From positions 219,426,000-219,489,999 of the forward strand of contig NC_073304.1 of the NCBI RefSeq assembly GCF_027595985.1: 64,000 nucleotides of DNA. Reading direction: 5' to 3'. Source of the DNA: Sorex araneus (taxonomy: Eukaryota; Chordata; Mammalia; Eulipotyphla; Soricidae). The translations under genes were made by a program, and so were the position numbers. The notes beneath the pieces were generated by a model. That model had not been told where the DNA came from and ran no database searches. It saw nothing but the letters and a program-made list of their open reading frames with translations. Below, piece after piece: positions 24,740 through 35,689 of the stretch; positions within the stretch are counted from its first letter, which is position 1; the number at the start of each line of letters is the position of its first letter.

Positions 24740-25745
24740 ATATAAATGGAAGCATGGATGAATGGGTCTACATTAAATTAAGAAGCTTCTGGGGCCGGAG
24801 CGATAGCACAGCGGGTAGGGCGTTTGCTTTGCACGTGGTCGACCCGGGTTCGATCCCCGGCATCCCATATGGTCCCGCAAGCACTGCCAGGAGTAATTCC
24901 TGAGTGCAAAGCCAGGAGTAACCCCTGAGCATCGCCAGGTGTGACCCAAAAAGCAAAAAAAAAAAAAAAAATTAAGAAGCTTCTGCACTGCAAAAGAAAC
25001 ACAAGAAAAAGACTCCGCACAAATTAGAAGAAAATATTTGCCCACTACTCATCTGACAAGGGTTAATATGCAAGATATAGAAAGCACTTGTAAAACAACA
25101 AGAAAAAAAGAAAACAACTATCAAAAAATGGGGAGAATAGATAAACAGAAACTTCTTCAAAGAAGACATACAGATGCCTAACAGGCATATGAAAAAATGT
25201 TCTTCATCCCTTATTATCAGGGAAATGCAAATCAAAACAACAATGGGATGTCCCTTCAAGCCAGTGAGATTGGGACACAACAAAAGAATAAAGACCCATC
25301 ACTGCTGGCTTACACTTGGGGGAAACAGGGACCATCATCCACTGCTGGTGGGAACAGCAACTGGTTCAACCTTTTGGGAAAACAATGTGGACACATCTCA
25401 GAACTAAGATCTCAGAACTAAGATCATATGATCCAGCAATTCCACTTCTTGGCCTTCTGCCCTAAAGACCCCAAAATTCTATTTAGGAGGAAACTTGCAG
25501 TCCGATGTTCACTGTAGCACCATTCACAATAGCCAAGATCCAATAACAGATTACTGGGAAAAGATGCTATGGTTCATCTACACAACAGAATGCTACTCAG
25601 CTCTAAGAAAGCCTGAAATCATGCAATCTGCTGCTATGTGGATGGATCTGGAGAGTAACATGTTGAGTGAAATCAAAAGCCGAGAGACAGATATAATGAT
25701 TTCTCTATGGCAATATAAAAGGGTATAGGAATATATTTTTATCTA
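24740..25745 (+). mobile_element. L1 ORF2 3' fragment, interrupted by a SINE
   Basis: Protein-level traces of ORF2 (SLIIREMQIKTTMG, then NSQDPITDYWEKMLWFIYTT and MLSEIKSRE) with stops and frameshifts between them. A SINE at 24,791-24,969 splits it, with the L1 text continuing across the duplicated target. No intact protein. Confidence 0.88.
24791..24969 (+). mobile_element. SOR-type SINE inserted in L1
   Basis: Full-length: tRNA-like head with B box (GGTTCGATCCC), body, 'gtgacccaaaaagc' and poly(A). Perfect 15-bp target duplication AATTAAGAAGCTTCT at 24,776-24,790 and 24,970-24,984. Little divergence suggests a young copy. Confidence 0.95.
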
Positions 25746-26045
25746 TAGGGATATAAAAAGCATAGTAGGGAATAGCCAAAGGCAATAGAACTAGTCTTAC
25801 AGAACTAAGATTATGGGGGGGGAGACCATGATGCACTGGGGTGGGGGGGTGCGGGACACTACACAATGCTAGGAGCTGAACCCAAGGCTTGCGCATGCAA
25901 TGCACACACTCCAGCCCTTTGTCATCTCCCCCCAGTTCTGTATTTCACTTTCTTTATCCATTTGTTAGAAATGTTTTATCATGATTATAAAAGTATTCTC
26001 TGCTCATTATTATCCCAGAAGAACAGCAAAAATACTAGAAGCTAT

Positions 26046-26297
26046 ATGTACACTGTAACACTGTAGCACTGTCATCCTGTTGTTCACTGATTTGCTCAAG
26101 CAGGCACCAGTAATGTCTCCACTGTGAGACTTGTTACTCTTTTTGGTATATCGAATACACACACTTGACAGGCTCTGCCATGCAGGCGGGATACTCTCGG
26201 TAGCTTGCCAGGCTCTCTGAGAGGGACGAAGGAATCGAACCCAGGTCGGCCACGTGTAAGGCAAATGCCCTACCCACTGTGCTATCGATCCAGTTCA
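26046..26297 (-). mobile_element. Second-class SINE, antisense full copy
   Basis: Reverse complement with tail, stem-loop and head. The element-like GAAGCTATATGTACAC occurs on both sides (26,038 and 26,298): a 16-bp target duplication. Confidence 0.87.
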
Positions 26298-26630
26298 GAA
26301 GCTATATGTACACATACCTAGAATCTCCTAACTCAGAAAAAAATGTTTTTCAATGCTTCATTCTCTCTTTACAAGGACAACTTTGGGATTGTTTCATGAT
26401 TTGCTTTTCATTTAGTGATACATGGTTACCTTTACTGAAGTCATCAAGTACTGTATCATAATATGATTTGAAATGGCTGACTAGTTTTTCACAATACCGA
26501 CAGTTCTCTAATAACTATATGTAATATTCAATTATGCTCCAAAGTATTATTATAAACTGAAGGTGTTTCTAAGTCACTGTGATTTAAACAATACTATAGA
26601 AACTACCTTGTATAAAAATATTTTAATTAG

Positions 26631-26795
26631 GGCCAGAGTGATAGTAGAGCAGGCTGGTCATTTGCCTTGCAGACACCCTGGGTTCAAATCCCAGCATCCC
26701 ATATAGTTCCCCAAGCACCTCCAGGAGTGATTTCTGAGTGCAGAGCCAGGAGTAACCCTGAGCACTGCCAGGTGTGACCCAAAAAGCAGAAAATA
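26631..26795 (+). mobile_element. SOR-type SINE
   Basis: Sense copy directly followed by an antisense fragment of the second SINE class. Confidence 0.9.
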
Positions 26796-26802
26796 AGTGT
26801 TT

Positions 26803-26946
26803 TTAATGTATCACTGTCATCACGTTGCTCATTGATTTGCTCAAGCGGGCACCAGTAACGTCTCTCTCCATTGTGAGACCTGTTGTTACTGTTTTTGGCA
26901 TATTGAATACACTACGGGTAGCTTGCCAGGCTCTGCCATGCGGGTT
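26803..26946 (-). mobile_element. Second-class SINE, antisense tail only
   Basis: Tail with the stem-loop arms, stopping at the 'gctctgccatgcggg' region; the head is missing. Confidence 0.8.
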
Positions 26947-27199
26947 TTTTTAATGTAGAAGAAAAAATATATATTTATTTTAACTGATTTCAGATCACTT
27001 AAATGAAACTGTCAGGACAAAGAATATGCACACTTTTAAGACTATCAATACATCAAACAGGTCTTCAGAAAAAGGTGCCAATGACATTTCAGTCAACAAG
27101 CAGGAAAGTGGCAAGTGGCACCAGAATTCCTAAGCAGCACTGTTTTCATTTGCTCAATATTTTAACTAAAAAAAAAAAAAAAAAGATGTCATTGTTTTG

Positions 27200-27395
27200 T
27201 TTGTTTCTGTCTTGGGGCCACATGGGCCGGGATCCAGACCTCTGCTGTGGGGGGGGGGGTGCACAGGGGTGTCTCCTAGCTCTGTGCTGGAGAATGGTTC
27301 TGCCATGCTGGGGGACCAGGTGAGATGCTGGGGATCTTATTAGGGCCTCCCATATGCAAGCATGCTCAGTTCATTGAGCTATTTCCTGGCACACA
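27200..27395 (-). mobile_element. Diverged antisense SINE
   Basis: 'ggggccacatgggccgg...tgctgggggaccaggtgagatgctggggatc' is a worn antisense body and head, with an internal G run. Confidence 0.75.
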
Positions 27396-27428
27396 TATTT
27401 TTTTATCTAAGAATACTGGGGCCAGACT

Positions 27429-27608
27429 GGGGCCGGAGTGATAGCACAGCAGGTAGGGCGTTTGCCTTGCACGAGGCCAACCCGGGTTCAATCCCTGGCA
27501 TCCCATATGGTCCCCCAAGCACTGCCAGGAGTAATTCCTGAGTGCAAAGCCAGGAATAACCCCTGAGCATCACTGGGTGTGACCCAAAAAGCAAAAAAAA
27601 AAAAAAAA
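27429..27608 (+). mobile_element. SOR-type SINE
   Basis: Near-consensus sense copy, followed at once by an older sense copy at 27,615-27,796. Confidence 0.92.
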
Positions 27609-28206
27609 GAATATTGGGGCCAAAGAAATAGTATAGCAGAGAGAGCAGGGAGTCAGTCTGCCTTGCATGTGGCTGACCAGGGTTTGATTCCCCGCATCCC
27701 AAATGGTCCCCCCCCCCCAGCACTGCCAGTAATGATCTCTGAACGCAAAGCCAGGGGTAACCCCTGAGCATCATCACTGTGGCCCCCAAACAAAAAAATT
27801 CAGAGATAAAGTTGACCTCTATACACACTGTATGAAGTTACTATTCTTACTTGATACTTAAACTCACTGCAATATAAACTCACCTTTAAAATAGGCTACA
27901 CTTGGGGTTTCATATCATTGAAACAGTCACATAATTGAAACACTGACAACAAAAAAGGGAAATCTTGCAATGTGGTGCTAGAAATTAAACCTTCCAAGCC
28001 TCAGGCAAAAGGTTTACTTGCAATGTTCTATTGTCTGCTTCTGCCTTTCTTTCCACCCATCACAAATCCTAGCCATGAACCCATAGAGAGAAGGGACTGG
28101 ACTGCTTTACAAAGAGTTGTGTATTTATGTAGCACTCCAGTTTGCTGCTTTTCTCAGATTTAAAAGATGACCAACCAAAAGTTGACCAAAATACTTTTAA
28201 TAGGTT

Positions 28207-28388
28207 TTTGTTGTTGTTGTTGTTCTTGGGTCACACCCGGCGATGCACAGGGGTTACTCCTGGCTCTGCACTCAGGAATTACTCCTGGCGGTGCTCAGGG
28301 GACCATATGGGATGCTGGGATTAGAACCCGGGTGCAAGGCAAACGTGCAAGGCAAACGCCCTACCCACTGTGCTATCGCTCCCGTCCC
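28207..28388 (-). mobile_element. SOR-type SINE, antisense
   Basis: Antisense copy with a small internal duplication in the head (gtgcaaggcaaacgtgcaag). Confidence 0.92.
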
Positions 28389-28389
28389 C

Positions 28390-29310
28390 CAAAATACTTT
28401 TAGAAACACACAGACACCAATGAAAAAACAGAACAGAGTTGCCATTATTTCTGGGATAATAGCTTACCTATTTAAAGCTATGAACAGACTATCTTGTAGA
28501 CAGCTATATTGTAAAGCTAATAAATTCCATGTTTTAAAACTATGAATAGAGTATCGTATAGACTGCTACATTGTAAAGTTAATAAATTCCAAATTTTAGT
28601 ATTTAACAAATTAAATACTCAAGTTTTCTTTTTATATGAGCTTCAGTGGCATTTGTACATATAGCTTATTTAAAATATCCCCTCCCCCAAGAATAAAATA
28701 TAGAAAGATTGCCCTACAAGCTAAATCTAAAATTTCATTCTTTACAAAAACTGAGTGATTTGCCACCAGTTGTTATAGGACAATTTCAGACATCAGAAAC
28801 GAGGTGTTTTTTTTTTTTTTTACAAACTTTGTAATTTATTCTCATCTGTAGGCTGGAAAACCCCACTGAAGACTTTTTCAACTTAAAAACAACACGCGCA
28901 CACACTCACATAGCAGACCAGTTTTAATTGTAGGATCTCACTGACACAAACACAAGGAAATTCTGAGTTATAGATACTTCACATGAAGTTTTTTCCACTG
29001 ACACTGTAACTTCTGTCAACAGTCAAAGAAAATTCAACCCCGGTCAAAGGTGACAGTTTGACAATCCTGGAAGCTAACATCCTCTGTTTATTTGAACAAG
29101 TCCCCACTGCCTGCTCAGGGGAATTCAAGTTTTCGTTTCCCTGACTTGATCTCTCAAATTCAAGTTGCTCTGCTTCAGGACTGTGAAGACTCGGGTCTCC
29201 AGGGTTTAACCTCACACTCCACCTCCAGGGGAGAGCGTGGCCCGCACAGGTGCAAGAGCTACTGGTCCAGAACAATCAGTTCAGCTTTCTTTAAAAACGT
29301 ATCCCTCCTT
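28390..29310. other. Unique AT-rich DNA, no gene seen
   Basis: It contains a local 'taaagctaataaattccat' / 'taaagttaataaattccaa' near-duplication (28,512 and 28,574). 28,980-29,280 is non-repetitive and compositionally balanced. Confidence 0.4.
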
Positions 29311-29487
29311 GGGGCTGGAGTGATAGCAGTGGGGTAGGGTGTTTGCCTTGCACGTGGCCGACCAGGATTCAATTCCCAGCATTCCATATGGTCCCCCAAG
29401 CACCGCCAGGAGTAATTCCTGAGTGCAGAGCCAGGAGTAACCCCTGAGCATAGCCGGGTGTGACCCAAAAGGCAAAAAAAAAAAAAA
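29310..29487 (+). mobile_element. SOR-type SINE
   Basis: Near-consensus sense copy; an imperfect target duplication begins GTATCC on both sides. Confidence 0.92.
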
Positions 29488-29899
29488 GTATCCTTTCTCA
29501 AAGACAACTAAACACTAATAAAATTGTTCCCCATATGAAAATTCTTCTCTAACTCAGAAATCAACGAGTGACTGTAAAACAGCATCAATAAAACAAGCAT
29601 AGGATCCTTCAAAATAAAATAGTAAATAAAATGAGCCGGACATTTTTATTCACAGTCAGCACACCCCAGAGTAAGTGACAGGCCAGCTGGGGAAGGGTGA
29701 TGGCCCTTTCATTTGTAAACAGAGGCCCAGGAGGCCGCTATGCGTGGCTTTCTCAGCGGAATGTCATTTCCACCAGAAAATGTTACCTGGAAAAAGACTT
29801 ACCTTCCTAAGTCTGTAAAAGGGTCTCATGGGGGAAAAATTAAAAAAGCAGGAGCCCCTTTTAGACCCCAAAGAAAGAAAAAAAAAAAGCCTAAGACGA

Positions 29900-31430
29900 T
29901 AGTGATAGTTCAGTGTGTGGGGTATCTGCCTGGCACTCAGCAGACCGATCTGGTTGGATCCCTGGCATCCTACACGGTCTCCCCAACCCCCACCCCCAGC
30001 ACCGGTACCTCCAGGATTAACTCCTGAGTACAGAGCCAGGAGTAACCCCTGAGCATCACTGGGTGTGGCCCAAAAATGAAAAAGGAGAAAAGCCTTGTTG
30101 AAATCAAAGTTCTTGTCGCTAAGCTGCAGCTATAGTGGTGGGGAGAAACACACAGTTAGGGAACTGGCTGGGTGGGGGTCAGGTTCCAAACAGGCCATCT
30201 CCAGTGATGTGAGCTTGGGTACTTTAACCCAGTATCTCCATGGCCATTTCTGCCCCTTTTTGTATGAGAATAACACCCCTCTCAGAGGAGCATGAGTTGA
30301 AACAGGGCTAGAACTTCTACCAAGGTCTGCTAGGCGAGCTGCAAGCCAACAGCGCCAGGGAATATTTTCATTATCTTTCTATTCTTAGGCTGCGGACATC
30401 ATCTGAAGTACTTTTACATGAATTTTCTAGTCATTTTCTGAAATTTGGCATAATAATTAGGTGTTCCCAGATGAGCCCACGGTAAGCAGGCAATAGTCCA
30501 GCGTGGTCAGTAGTTGTTTTAAATACAAATTACAGATGTGGTTGTTACTGGTTAAGTTTGACTTAATTTCCCATATGCAAAAAAAATAAAATAAAAATTC
30601 CTCTAAGAGGTTGGGGGAGTGGGCCAGAGGCTGGGGGGAGAAGCAAGCACGATAGAAAACACTTGGGTATGTCATGGTATCATTCCAGAGTAAAGTCCAA
30701 TTCACTTTTACTAGCCTGGTGGGCACTGAAAATATTAGTCACTGAATTAATCCTAACAAATAGCAATAATTTATTGGCTCACTGCTGTATTTCCCCATGT
30801 CTTCCCCAACCTTTCTCTAAGTAGTCAGAAAGGAAAGTTTTCTTATTTTCTGAGAATCTCATTACTGCTCTCAAACCATACTCTCTATCTTAGTATAATT
30901 TTAAAAATGAGTCAGCACAAGGACCTCAAAAGACTAGCAGTGCATAGAAGATTCTCTCTTTTTCACTCTTTGCTCAGCTTGGAGATTTTTCTCTTCAGAA
31001 TAGGTATCTTTAAGAAAAGACTAAACGGAAAGTCCATATTGGAATGGATTCTGCAAGTTAGTTTCCGAAAGATAAATTCTTTATTGACCAATTTATGTTA
31101 TTTTTCTTCTTTAACAGTGTTATGATACATAGAAGGATGTGATATTATGAATAAACCCAAAGAAGAAAATAATCAGCTTGTGACATATGAATTTCTCTTT
31201 CCCAAAGCCCAGGTATTTCATAGCCTGCACTATACAAAGCTGACCCAACGCAGGACCCTGTGAAAAGCAAGATCCAGAGAAGACTGCAGAGTGGGGAAAC
31301 CCTCACTCAGTCTTAACTGAAACTTACTTGAATGTTAATTGAATTAGGACTCTGTTTAGTCTTTACACTTGGAGTTAGCAGGCAACTTGTTCCAACCACA
31401 GAAACAATACTGCGTTTACTCCATTTTGTT
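29900..31430. repeat. One diverged sense SINE, then unique DNA
   Basis: Sense SINE at 29,900-30,080. 30,085-31,430 is AT-rich unique sequence without exon or repeat that I recognise. Confidence 0.65.
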
Positions 31431-31587
31431 TTTGTTTACCAGGCCACACCCGTTGATGCTCAGGGGTCACCCGGGGCTCTCTATACTCAGGAATCATTCC
31501 TGGAGATACTGGGGGAACCAGCAGGGGATAGAGCCAAGTGCAAGGAAATTGATCTAACCACTGTACTATCTCTCTGGCCCCATGGAG

Positions 31588-31774
31588 CCTCTTTTTTTTT
31601 TTTTTCTTTTTGGGTCACACCCAGTGATGCTGCACAGGGGTTACTCCTGGCTCATGCACTCAGGAACAATTCCTGGCAGTGCTCGGAGGACCATTTGGAA
31701 TGCTGGGAATCAAACCGGCCTGGGCCACATGCAAGGCAAATACCCTACCCACTGTGCTATTGCTCCAGCCCCGA
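31588..31774 (-). mobile_element. SOR-type SINE, antisense
   Basis: Full antisense copy between an older antisense copy (31,430-31,580) and a sense copy (31,828-31,973). Confidence 0.92.
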
Positions 31775-31973
31775 GCCTCCGAGCCTCCATTTTTCAAGGA
31801 GGTATACAGCTCCTCAAAGCTCTGTATTGGGGCCAAAGCGATAGTACAGCCTTGCACACAGCTGACCCGGGTTCAATTCCTGGCACCCCATAATGTCCCC
31901 CGAGCACTACCATGCATAATTCCAGAGTACAGGAGTAACCCTGAGCATCACTGGGTGTGACCCCAAAAGCAAA

Positions 31974-32120
31974 ACTGTAGCACTGTAGCACTGTCATCCA
32001 GTTGTTCATTGATTTTTTTCTCAAGCGAGCACCAGTAACGTCTTCATTGTGAGACCTGTTACTGTTTTTGGCATATTGAGTACGCCATAGGTATCCTGCC
32101 AGGCTCTGCCTTGGGGGCGG
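31974..32120 (-). mobile_element. Second-class SINE, antisense tail only
   Basis: Tail with 'caccagtaacgtctt' and 'gtgagacctgttactg'; the head is missing. Confidence 0.8.
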
Positions 32121-33380
32121 GATCAATTACGGTAAAAGTGACCTCCCAGGCAAAAGTTGTTGGGGGGGGTCTGGGGGGGGTGTCAAGAAAGGGTTTTCTG
32201 GCTAAGGAGGAGGATTCCTCCAGAGTTTGGAGTTCCACAGCCCAACTTTCTCCTTGCTCTCGCTTAACGCCACCACCACTTGTGCAGAGTGCGTAGGTAA
32301 GGTCACCACTGTAGCAGGTTCTCAATCTGATGGGCCTGTGGCGACTGCCTCTGGCAACTGAGTTCTCAATCTGATGGGCCTGTGGCAATCTCTGACAGGG
32401 GAGGCTCTGTGGAAGTTTCACCTCCTAGTGCTGGATAGTTTCTAGGTTCCTGGGAGAAATCAGATGAATTCTGGTTCCTGGTTCCTCCCGGGAACACCAG
32501 GCTTCTCTGTTAATTGTGCCTTCGTTGTTGCTGCTTTAAGGATTCCTTCCCAGACTGCAAAACCATGACGAGACTGGGAGGAGATACAGAACATCTTAAC
32601 TGGACACTGGGGAATTAGTTGGGGTCAGCTGACCCGAGTCGTATACTGGGCAAAAGACAAACCACATGGGGCCTGATACTCGGCTTCAGTATTTGGGGAG
32701 AAATGTGACACAAGGTGGTTAACATGCATGTGGACCTAATTTTGACAATACAAACAGGAAGCACCCCCCACCCCAATATTACCATTAAAAAAAAAAGGAA
32801 ACTAAACCTCAAAGGCACCCTGCAAGGAAGTCATGGGTGTGACCAAAACTAACAAAAGTAATGAAACGTTATCTAAAACCAGAAACCACCAAACCTGAGG
32901 GTCTCACCCAACTCAAACCCAACACCTGTAGAGCACTAGGCCCTTTTGATAAGGAAAAAAACGTGTAAACTCAGGTGAACTCTCCACACCCGGTTAGGGT
33001 TTCCAGCAGTAGAAAACATATAGTTATTAAATCCATTCCACTTAACATACGCATACAATAATTCAGAGAAAATGCAATTTTTAATACACCCCTCCCCCCA
33101 AAAAACCCTCCATCATTGTGATTCGATTTAAACATACCAAAAACTGTCTAATGGAAACTAGATGGGTTAAATATGACTTTCTGATTCCCAGAAATAAGCC
33201 TACGACGGTGGTATTTCCAACATTGTAGGGGAAAAATACTTCTGATTTTAGAACTGTTCTATCAACAAAGCTCAGATTTAAAGAATTGGGTTTTTTTTCC
33301 CCTTAAAAACCACACAAATTTGGGGACAATGATATCATTAAGAGCTAACTTTCAAACAACATTTCTATTAAGAAGTTCCA
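32120..33380. other. Unique DNA with a short tandem duplication
   Basis: A 25-bp unit (ttctcaatctgatgggcctg and 5 more bases) occurs at 32,319 and 32,362. No SINE, no exon. The rest is AT-rich. Confidence 0.5.
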
Positions 33381-33383
33381 GAG

Positions 33384-33554
33384 GGGCCAGAGCAATAGTA
33401 CAGCGGGTAGGGCGTTTGCCTTGCACCCGGCCGACCTGGGTTCTATCCCTGGCATCCCATATGGCCACCCCAGCACCTCCAGGAGTAATTCCTGAGTGCA
33501 GAGCCAGGAGTAACCCCTGTGCATCGCTGGGTGTGAGCCCCCTCCCCCCAAAAA
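33384..33554 (+). mobile_element. SOR-type SINE with 14-bp target duplication
   Basis: Full-length. Perfect duplication AAGAAGTTCCAGAG at 33,370-33,383 and 33,555-33,568. Confidence 0.95.
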
Positions 33555-34111
33555 AAGAAGTTCCAGAGTTAAAGTGTAGCTAAGTGCTATTCTACCTGAA
33601 AGAATATGCTTTTGAAGAGCTCAGTAAAGAATTTCCAAATGCTCAAAACAAATTAAACGTTTGCTTTCTTTCTGTAGGAATAATGTAGCAATCTACACTC
33701 TAAAGAAGAGGAGGGAAAAAGTGTTACTGTTAGAATTTCCAGAAACAGGAGGCTGCCTTTGGGATTTATGTTGACAGGGCATTACACTAGTTAGGATCCC
33801 TTTGATTCTACCTTCCATCTGCAATCTAATCTCCAGCATGTTTCTTATCCACTTATAACATCTTCCTTCTATAAGATAAGTGACCTGCAGAGTCTCCCTC
33901 CCCACAAACAGATCAAGGAAGCCATCACTAGCACATTGATATATTCAAGTCACTCGGATCCATTTGAATGTAGCCCTAACAAAATTCAGAAATTTGACTA
34001 TCTAGAGCATTAAATTATAACTTGTAACTAGATTTGATAGTGTTTTTGAGAGGTAAAAATGAGTTCATAATTAATTATGAACTATTAATTAGTTTAATTG
34101 AGAACCAGCTA

Positions 34112-34220
34112 AAAGAAAACTGCTTAAGGTCCAGGCGCCTGCCCAACTGCTTTGAAAACCTAAGATACAAGCAGATGATAAACACCATTTGCAGATGGGG
34201 GGGTGTCACACACGACATAA
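34112..34220 (+). repeat. Direct repeat, copy 1 (109 bp)
   Basis: Near-identical to 35,503-35,617: two substitutions plus a G-run length difference. It contains 'ggtccaggcgcctgcccaac' and 'gatacaagcagatgataaac'. It is not a SINE or L1 piece that I know. Confidence 0.92.
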
Positions 34221-34230
34221 TTTAATATTA

Positions 34231-34259
34231 TTAAATATTATAATATTTATAATATTTAA
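34231..34259. repeat. Perfect 11-bp AT inverted repeat
   Basis: Arms TTAAATATTAT (34,231-34,241) and ATAATATTTAA (34,249-34,259) with a 7-base spacer, at the edge of direct-repeat copy 1. Confidence 0.9.
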
Positions 34260-35502
34260 TATTTAAGTCAAATATTAAAACTTAACTCAGTCATATTTAA
34301 CCCACATTTTAAAAATTCTTAATTGAATTATTGTGAGATACACAGTTACAAAGTTGTTCATCATTAAGTTTCAGTTCTAAGTAAATTTTTTAACAATCAA
34401 CTGAGAGTAAGAAAACAAAGATGAAATGAGAAGTTGGGGCACGCACAGTATAGGAAGTGTAGACCAAAATATTTATGTTGTAACACTCCACACTGACTGT
34501 GTTTTTCACCTTCCAGGATATATATCATGCACTATTTTTAAGAAACGTTACCACCTTAAATCTCTTAAAACCATACATGTTAATATCCTATTAGCAAAAA
34601 CCTTAAATACTGGAGAGAAGGGTAGTGAGTTGTGGGATCAAGCATTGCACTGGGTGTACAACGAAGATTTTGCACAACTTGCTCTGAATTAGGCAATAAC
34701 CAAACTGCTGGTGATAAAAATCTACTTTCCTCTCATGTTATGCTTTTTTAAAAAAGATAATTCCTTCCCTGTGTCTCAACCAGGGGCTTGAAATTTTCAC
34801 CATCCAGGGTCTACGGGAAACCATTCATCTATTAAACTAACATTTCTTGAAAAGGGGCCACACTGCCTGCTGTGGGTCCCCAGGATATTCCTGTAGGAGG
34901 CACAGGTAAAATCACTCAAAAGGGGGGGGCCACAGCAGGAGACAAGGGAGTCCATGAATGGGACAGAAAGGGCAAAGGAAGGAAACGAGGTCGAAACAGG
35001 GCCCCAGTCAGGAAAAGGTTGAGAAGGTCTGTACTAAGCAATGCATAGCTAAGCAGAGGTGTGGTCCTGTATTAATCAAATGATAGGCATTATAAATTGT
35101 CTTAAGGTCAGCGAATTTTCCCTAGGATCAGGAGTCGCATGTCTCATTTATATTCTCAATTCTAACAATGATCTTCCTTCAGACAGAAATTGCTCCCAAA
35201 ACAAGAGAACAGAAAGGCAAGTCTCCATGTCCATCAACAGGATTCCTCCATTTGAAATGATGAGACCCTGTCTAATTTCTAATTACAAAATGAAGTTAGA
35301 AAACCTGAAAGGCACACTAAATTAAATACATCCTCTTGATATGTGTGTGTGTTGGGGGGGGGTGTTAGTGATGAAAGTTAAGTCTTTAGTCTTTGACTAT
35401 AAACAACCAAACAATAACACAAGAACGTTGAGGAAAGATGTAAAGTCTGTTATCTTAATTGAACAATATCAAGATTATTTGAGATAATATACTGAACAGC
35501 TG

Positions 35503-35617
35503 AAAGAAAACTGCTTATGGTCCAGGCGCCTGCCCAACCGCTTTGAAAACCTAAGATACAAGCAGATGATAAACACCATTTGCAGATGGGGGAGGGGGGG
35601 TGTCACACACGACATAA
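35503..35617 (+). repeat. Direct repeat, copy 2 (115 bp)
   Basis: Second copy of the 34,112-34,220 unit, with a longer G run (35,586-35,600), about 80 bp left of the STAT5B CpG island. Confidence 0.92.
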
Positions 35618-35689
35618 GCTTAGTTTAATTATTTGGCGACACAGTGGGCCTTTCAAGGGGCCTTCCCTGAGGCCCAAACGATATTTGGG

